Positions 62,042 through 64,000 of a DNA stretch of 64,000 nucleotides are shown here, piece after piece. This DNA is from Candidatus Methanoperedens sp. BLZ2 (GTDB lineage Archaea; Halobacteriota; Methanosarcinia; Methanosarcinales; Methanoperedenaceae), in NCBI RefSeq assembly GCF_002487355.1, contig NZ_NTMG01000018.1, forward strand, positions 1-64,000, written 5' to 3'. The notes beneath the pieces are model-generated. The model worked only from the letters and a program-made list of their open reading frames with translations. It was not told where the DNA came from and did no database searches. The translations under genes and the position numbers were made by a program. Each line of letters opens with the position of its first letter. Position 1 is the first letter of the stretch.

Positions 62042-62161
62042 GTCTACCAGGGTCAGCCCCATGGGTTCATGATCGAAAATGGCGAGCTCTCCCAGAGCTT
62101 TGTGGCAAAGGATGCTTACAAAGAAATGGTAACATTCTTTGACCGCACGCTGCGAGAATGA
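62042..62161 (+). pseudogene. C-terminal remnant of a dienelactone hydrolase-like gene
   Basis: A 39-codon frame without a start reads VYQGQPHGFMIENGELSQSF and ends AYKEMVTFFDRTLRE before TGA. The PHGF motif carries the catalytic histidine of dienelactone hydrolases, and the FFDRTL helix ends the family. The preceding codon is a stop (62039-62041), and nothing upstream matches. It is a gene tail left by a deletion. Confidence 0.7.
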
Positions 62162-62195
62162 TAGAATGGAATAGAATACCAGCCTGCCGGTTATT

Positions 62196-62630
62196 TCATT
62201 TCTTGAACTGCCCGGCAGCCATTATCACTATTGCCACTACCAAGCTTATGCCTCCCAATATTCTAAGAGGTGATCCCAGCTCTCTTAACGGCATCACCTG
62301 GTTGAAGTAGAAACCAATGGTCACCAGAATGGCTCCAGCAATTGCAAGTATGCTTCCCAGCCTCTTGGTCCTATCCGACAGGTGAACGCTGTCGATGCTC
62401 AGTCCATAAAATATGTTCAGGAATGATAAGAGGGCGCTGTGTACGTGAAGGAGTCTATTTGCTCCCCTTATACCCGTTTCCCCCATATATAAAGTCAAAT
62501 TTTGCCCTGCAATCGATACCTCCCTCATGACTGCAGCATACGCAGCGCCAAGGCTGCTAAACTGGCTCGTTATATACAAACCCATCAATGGGCCTATCAA
62601 TAGCCATAACCATCCAAACTTTTTATTCAA
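62196..62630 (-). CDS. Four-helix membrane protein, function unknown
   Basis: This 144-residue protein has hydrophobic segments at about 7-30, 62-78, 91-109 and 121-140. ALLSFLNIFYGLSIDSVHLS and GSILAIAGAILVTIGFYFNQ are the middle helices, and NRLLHVHSALLSF contains two histidines facing the membrane. I do not recognise a family. The gene ends the cellular sequence; the IS1182-like element begins 10 bases after its start codon on the other side. Confidence 0.6.
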   Translation of the reverse strand: MNKKFGWLWLLIGPLMGLYITSQFSSLGAAYAAVMREVSIAGQNLTLYMGETGIRGANRLLHVHSALLSFLNIFYGLSIDSVHLSDRTKRLGSILAIAGAILVTIGFYFNQVMPLRELGSPLRILGGISLVVAIVIMAAGQFKK

Positions 62631-62640
62631 ATCACCTATA

Positions 62641-62859
62641 CAGGCTGTCCCAAAACTTCCTATTTTTAAAAAAAATCACTAGTTCTACATTTTCCACCAT
62701 TATTTTCTGACCATATAATCTGAATATTTCATTGAAATATTCAGCAATTTCTTCAATATTTATCATAATTTACACTATGCATCGACAGTTTTATATACTT
62801 TCAAATATACTATTACCTAGTAAGTATATTTATAATTAATAAATAATATAGGTGCAATT
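62641..62859 (+). mobile_element. Left end of an IS1182-like insertion sequence
   Basis: The stretch begins caggctgtcccaaaac (62641), the type of terminal repeat found on IS1182 and related elements. It then runs AT-rich to the transposase ATG at 62860, with TATA-like sequences near 62820-62850. The right end and the target duplication lie beyond the window, so the exact left boundary is not proven. Confidence 0.6.
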
Positions 62860-64000
62860 ATGTTTAAAAAATATGACCAAAAGCAGCAATTCCTGCTTCC
62901 CATAAGCCTCGAAGATTTCATAGCGGAAGACCATATAGGCAGGATTTTGAATGACATAATAGATGCAATTGATATCACGACTTTAGAAGCCAAATACTCA
63001 AAAGATGGTTGTCCTGCCTACCATCCACGATTACTAATAAAAATCCTATTATATGGTTACATGATAAACATCCGCAGTTCAAGAGAAATCAACAAAATGA
63101 CCCATACGGATACTGCTTTTATGTATCTTGCAGCGATGCAGCACCCTGATTTTCGAACGATCTGCCGTTTTCGTTCGACCCATCTTGATTCAATTAAGGA
63201 TGTTTTTTCCCAGGTAGTAACAGTATGCAAAGAAATGGGTATGCTTGGTGTTGGGAAAATATCACTTGACGGTACCAAAATTAAAGCAAATGCATCTGTA
63301 AAGCAAAGCAAAAATGCCGATGCACTTGAGAAAGAAATTGACAAAATTCTTAAAGAAAGTATCGAAATCGACAAAGCAGAAGATGAGATGTATGGTGATT
63401 CTACACCATATCAGATGCCAAAAGAATTAGTAGATAAAACAAAAAGGCTGGAAAAAATTAGGGCTGCAAAAAAGAAGCTCGAAGAAGAAAAACTCGAAAA
63501 AATAAACATCACCGATAATGATGCAAAAATTATGAAGCATAAAGATGGTTCCATGAAACCTTCTTATAACGGGCAGATTGCTGTTGATGATAAGGAACAA
63601 GTGATCGTTGCAGCTGATCTCGTTACTGATACAAATGATGTGAATCAAGTCGATCCAATGATTCAACTCCTCTGGGCAACAATGGGTTACAGACCGACAA
63701 TATTGTTAGCTGATGCTGGATATTTTTCATATGATAATATTGATTTACTGAGCCAAATAGGGACAGAGTCATATATTCCAGATAATTTTTTCAAGGTAGA
63801 AGAACGAGGAAAAAGTAAGTATTTCCTGAAATCCATGTTCAGATTTGATAAAGTAAATGATTGTTATTATTGCCCTGCTGGTATTACTATGCCCTTTAAA
63901 TGGATTCAAAAAAGAGATGAAGAACCAGATTTGAAGCAATATATTGGCAACCATTGTTCCATTTGCATATTGAAAAATGCATGTACCAAAGCCAAAAAAA
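62860..64000 (+). CDS. IS1182-like DDE transposase, N-terminal part (cut by window edge)
   Basis: An open frame of 380 codons runs from the ATG at 62860 to the window end without a stop. MFKKYDQKQQFLLPISLEDF opens it, and HPRLLIKILLYGYMINIRSS is the InsH N-terminal domain. The first DDE aspartate is in ISLDGTKIKANAS, the second in TILLADAGYFS, and the late CPAG and CSICILKNAC zinc-like pairs are usual for IS1182. A lysine-rich coiled insert (near residues 160-215) lies between the first two catalytic parts. The C-terminal end is unseen. Confidence 0.88.
   Translation, partial: MFKKYDQKQQFLLPISLEDFIAEDHIGRILNDIIDAIDITTLEAKYSKDGCPAYHPRLLIKILLYGYMINIRSSREINKMTHTDTAFMYLAAMQHPDFRTICRFRSTHLDSIKDVFSQVVTVCKEMGMLGVGKISLDGTKIKANASVKQSKNADALEKEIDKILKESIEIDKAEDEMYGDSTPYQMPKELVDKTKRLEKIRAAKKKLEEEKLEKINITDNDAKIMKHKDGSMKPSYNGQIAVDDKEQVIVAADLVTDTNDVNQVDPMIQLLWATMGYRPTILLADAGYFSYDNIDLLSQIGTESYIPDNFFKVEERGKSKYFLKSMFRFDKVNDCYYCPAGITMPFKWIQKRDEEPDLKQYIGNHCSICILKNACTKAKK

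Noticed and set aside
1-64000. CRISPR array
   Set aside because: No run of evenly spaced direct repeats was seen; the repeated sequences found are hairpins or single scraps.

Overview
The window looks like chromosome of a methanogenic or methane-oxidising euryarchaeon of the Methanosarcinales type; Candidatus Methanoperedens (ANME-2d) is a reasonable guess. The basis is a complete mtrEDCBAFGH operon (methyl-tetrahydromethanopterin:CoM methyltransferase), cdhD and cdhE (corrinoid iron-sulfur protein of acetyl-CoA decarbonylase/synthase), the archaeal exosome superoperon, archaeal release factor, eIF5A, archaeal proteasome and RNase P proteins, siroheme-based haem genes and an AT-rich background. 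The species assignment is inference; no rRNA or tRNA gene was seen.

Layout. 1-317: 3' end of an IS200/IS605-type TnpB element. 0.36-4.6 kb: arsenic operon (small unknown gene, arsR, acr3, a truncated AhpD-like remnant, arsD, double-domain arsA), converging on the mtr operon (4.7-9.6 kb, minus strand). Behind the mtr promoter lies a decayed gene resembling methanogenesis marker protein 8. 10.4-17.0 kb: two-component signalling cluster (REC-PAS-kinase, REC-PAS, winged-helix protein, membrane multi-PAS kinase, REC protein, RecA-like protein without a P-loop). This interval carries three scraps of sequence copied from genes further right (13.1, 17.6 and 18.4 kb). 17.1-21.3 kb: nitroreductase, adenylate kinase-like protein, hisC, argD, KaiC-like ATPase. 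21.4-24.2 kb: small and membrane proteins, and aRF1. 24.3-28.1 kb: ftsZ, cdhE, cdhD.

28.5-35.3 kb (minus strand) is the exosome/proteasome/RNase P superoperon: rnp3-rnp2-psmA-sdo1-rrp4-rrp41-rrp42-rpl37ae-rpoP-brix, ending in a Vms1-like release-factor homologue. eIF5A and agmatinase follow on the plus strand, then a hydrolase and a sugar-nucleotide epimerase.

39.2-48.8 kb is a defence island: an extra half-length HsdS, HsdM, two KilA-N-like stubs flanking a GC-rich YhcG/DUF1016 nuclease gene, a DinD gene whose middle is replaced by a REP-like hairpin, full HsdS, HsdR and a YgjP-like metallopeptidase. 49.1-51.6 kb carries molybdenum cofactor genes (mobA, fdhD, mobB with no ATG before its P-loop) and radC. 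52.3-54.7 kb is the siroheme/haem set (siroheme decarboxylase subunit, precorrin-2 dehydrogenase, hemA). Then come a CNNM-type membrane protein, a YHS-FrhB fusion, a DUF5350-like small protein, a PAP2 phosphatase, a CPH-type copper ATPase, a PQQ-type sugar dehydrogenase, a lipoprotein, a hydrolase remnant, and the left part of an IS1182-like element that runs off the window.

I did not find one clearly new system. The most unusual structures are the KilA-N/YhcG/DinD insertion zone between hsdM and hsdS, with matched coding palindromes that differ in sequence but keep their dyad; the decayed marker-8 gene beside mtr; the copied scraps around the signalling cluster; the YHS-FrhB fusion; and the Vms1-like gene closing the exosome superoperon.
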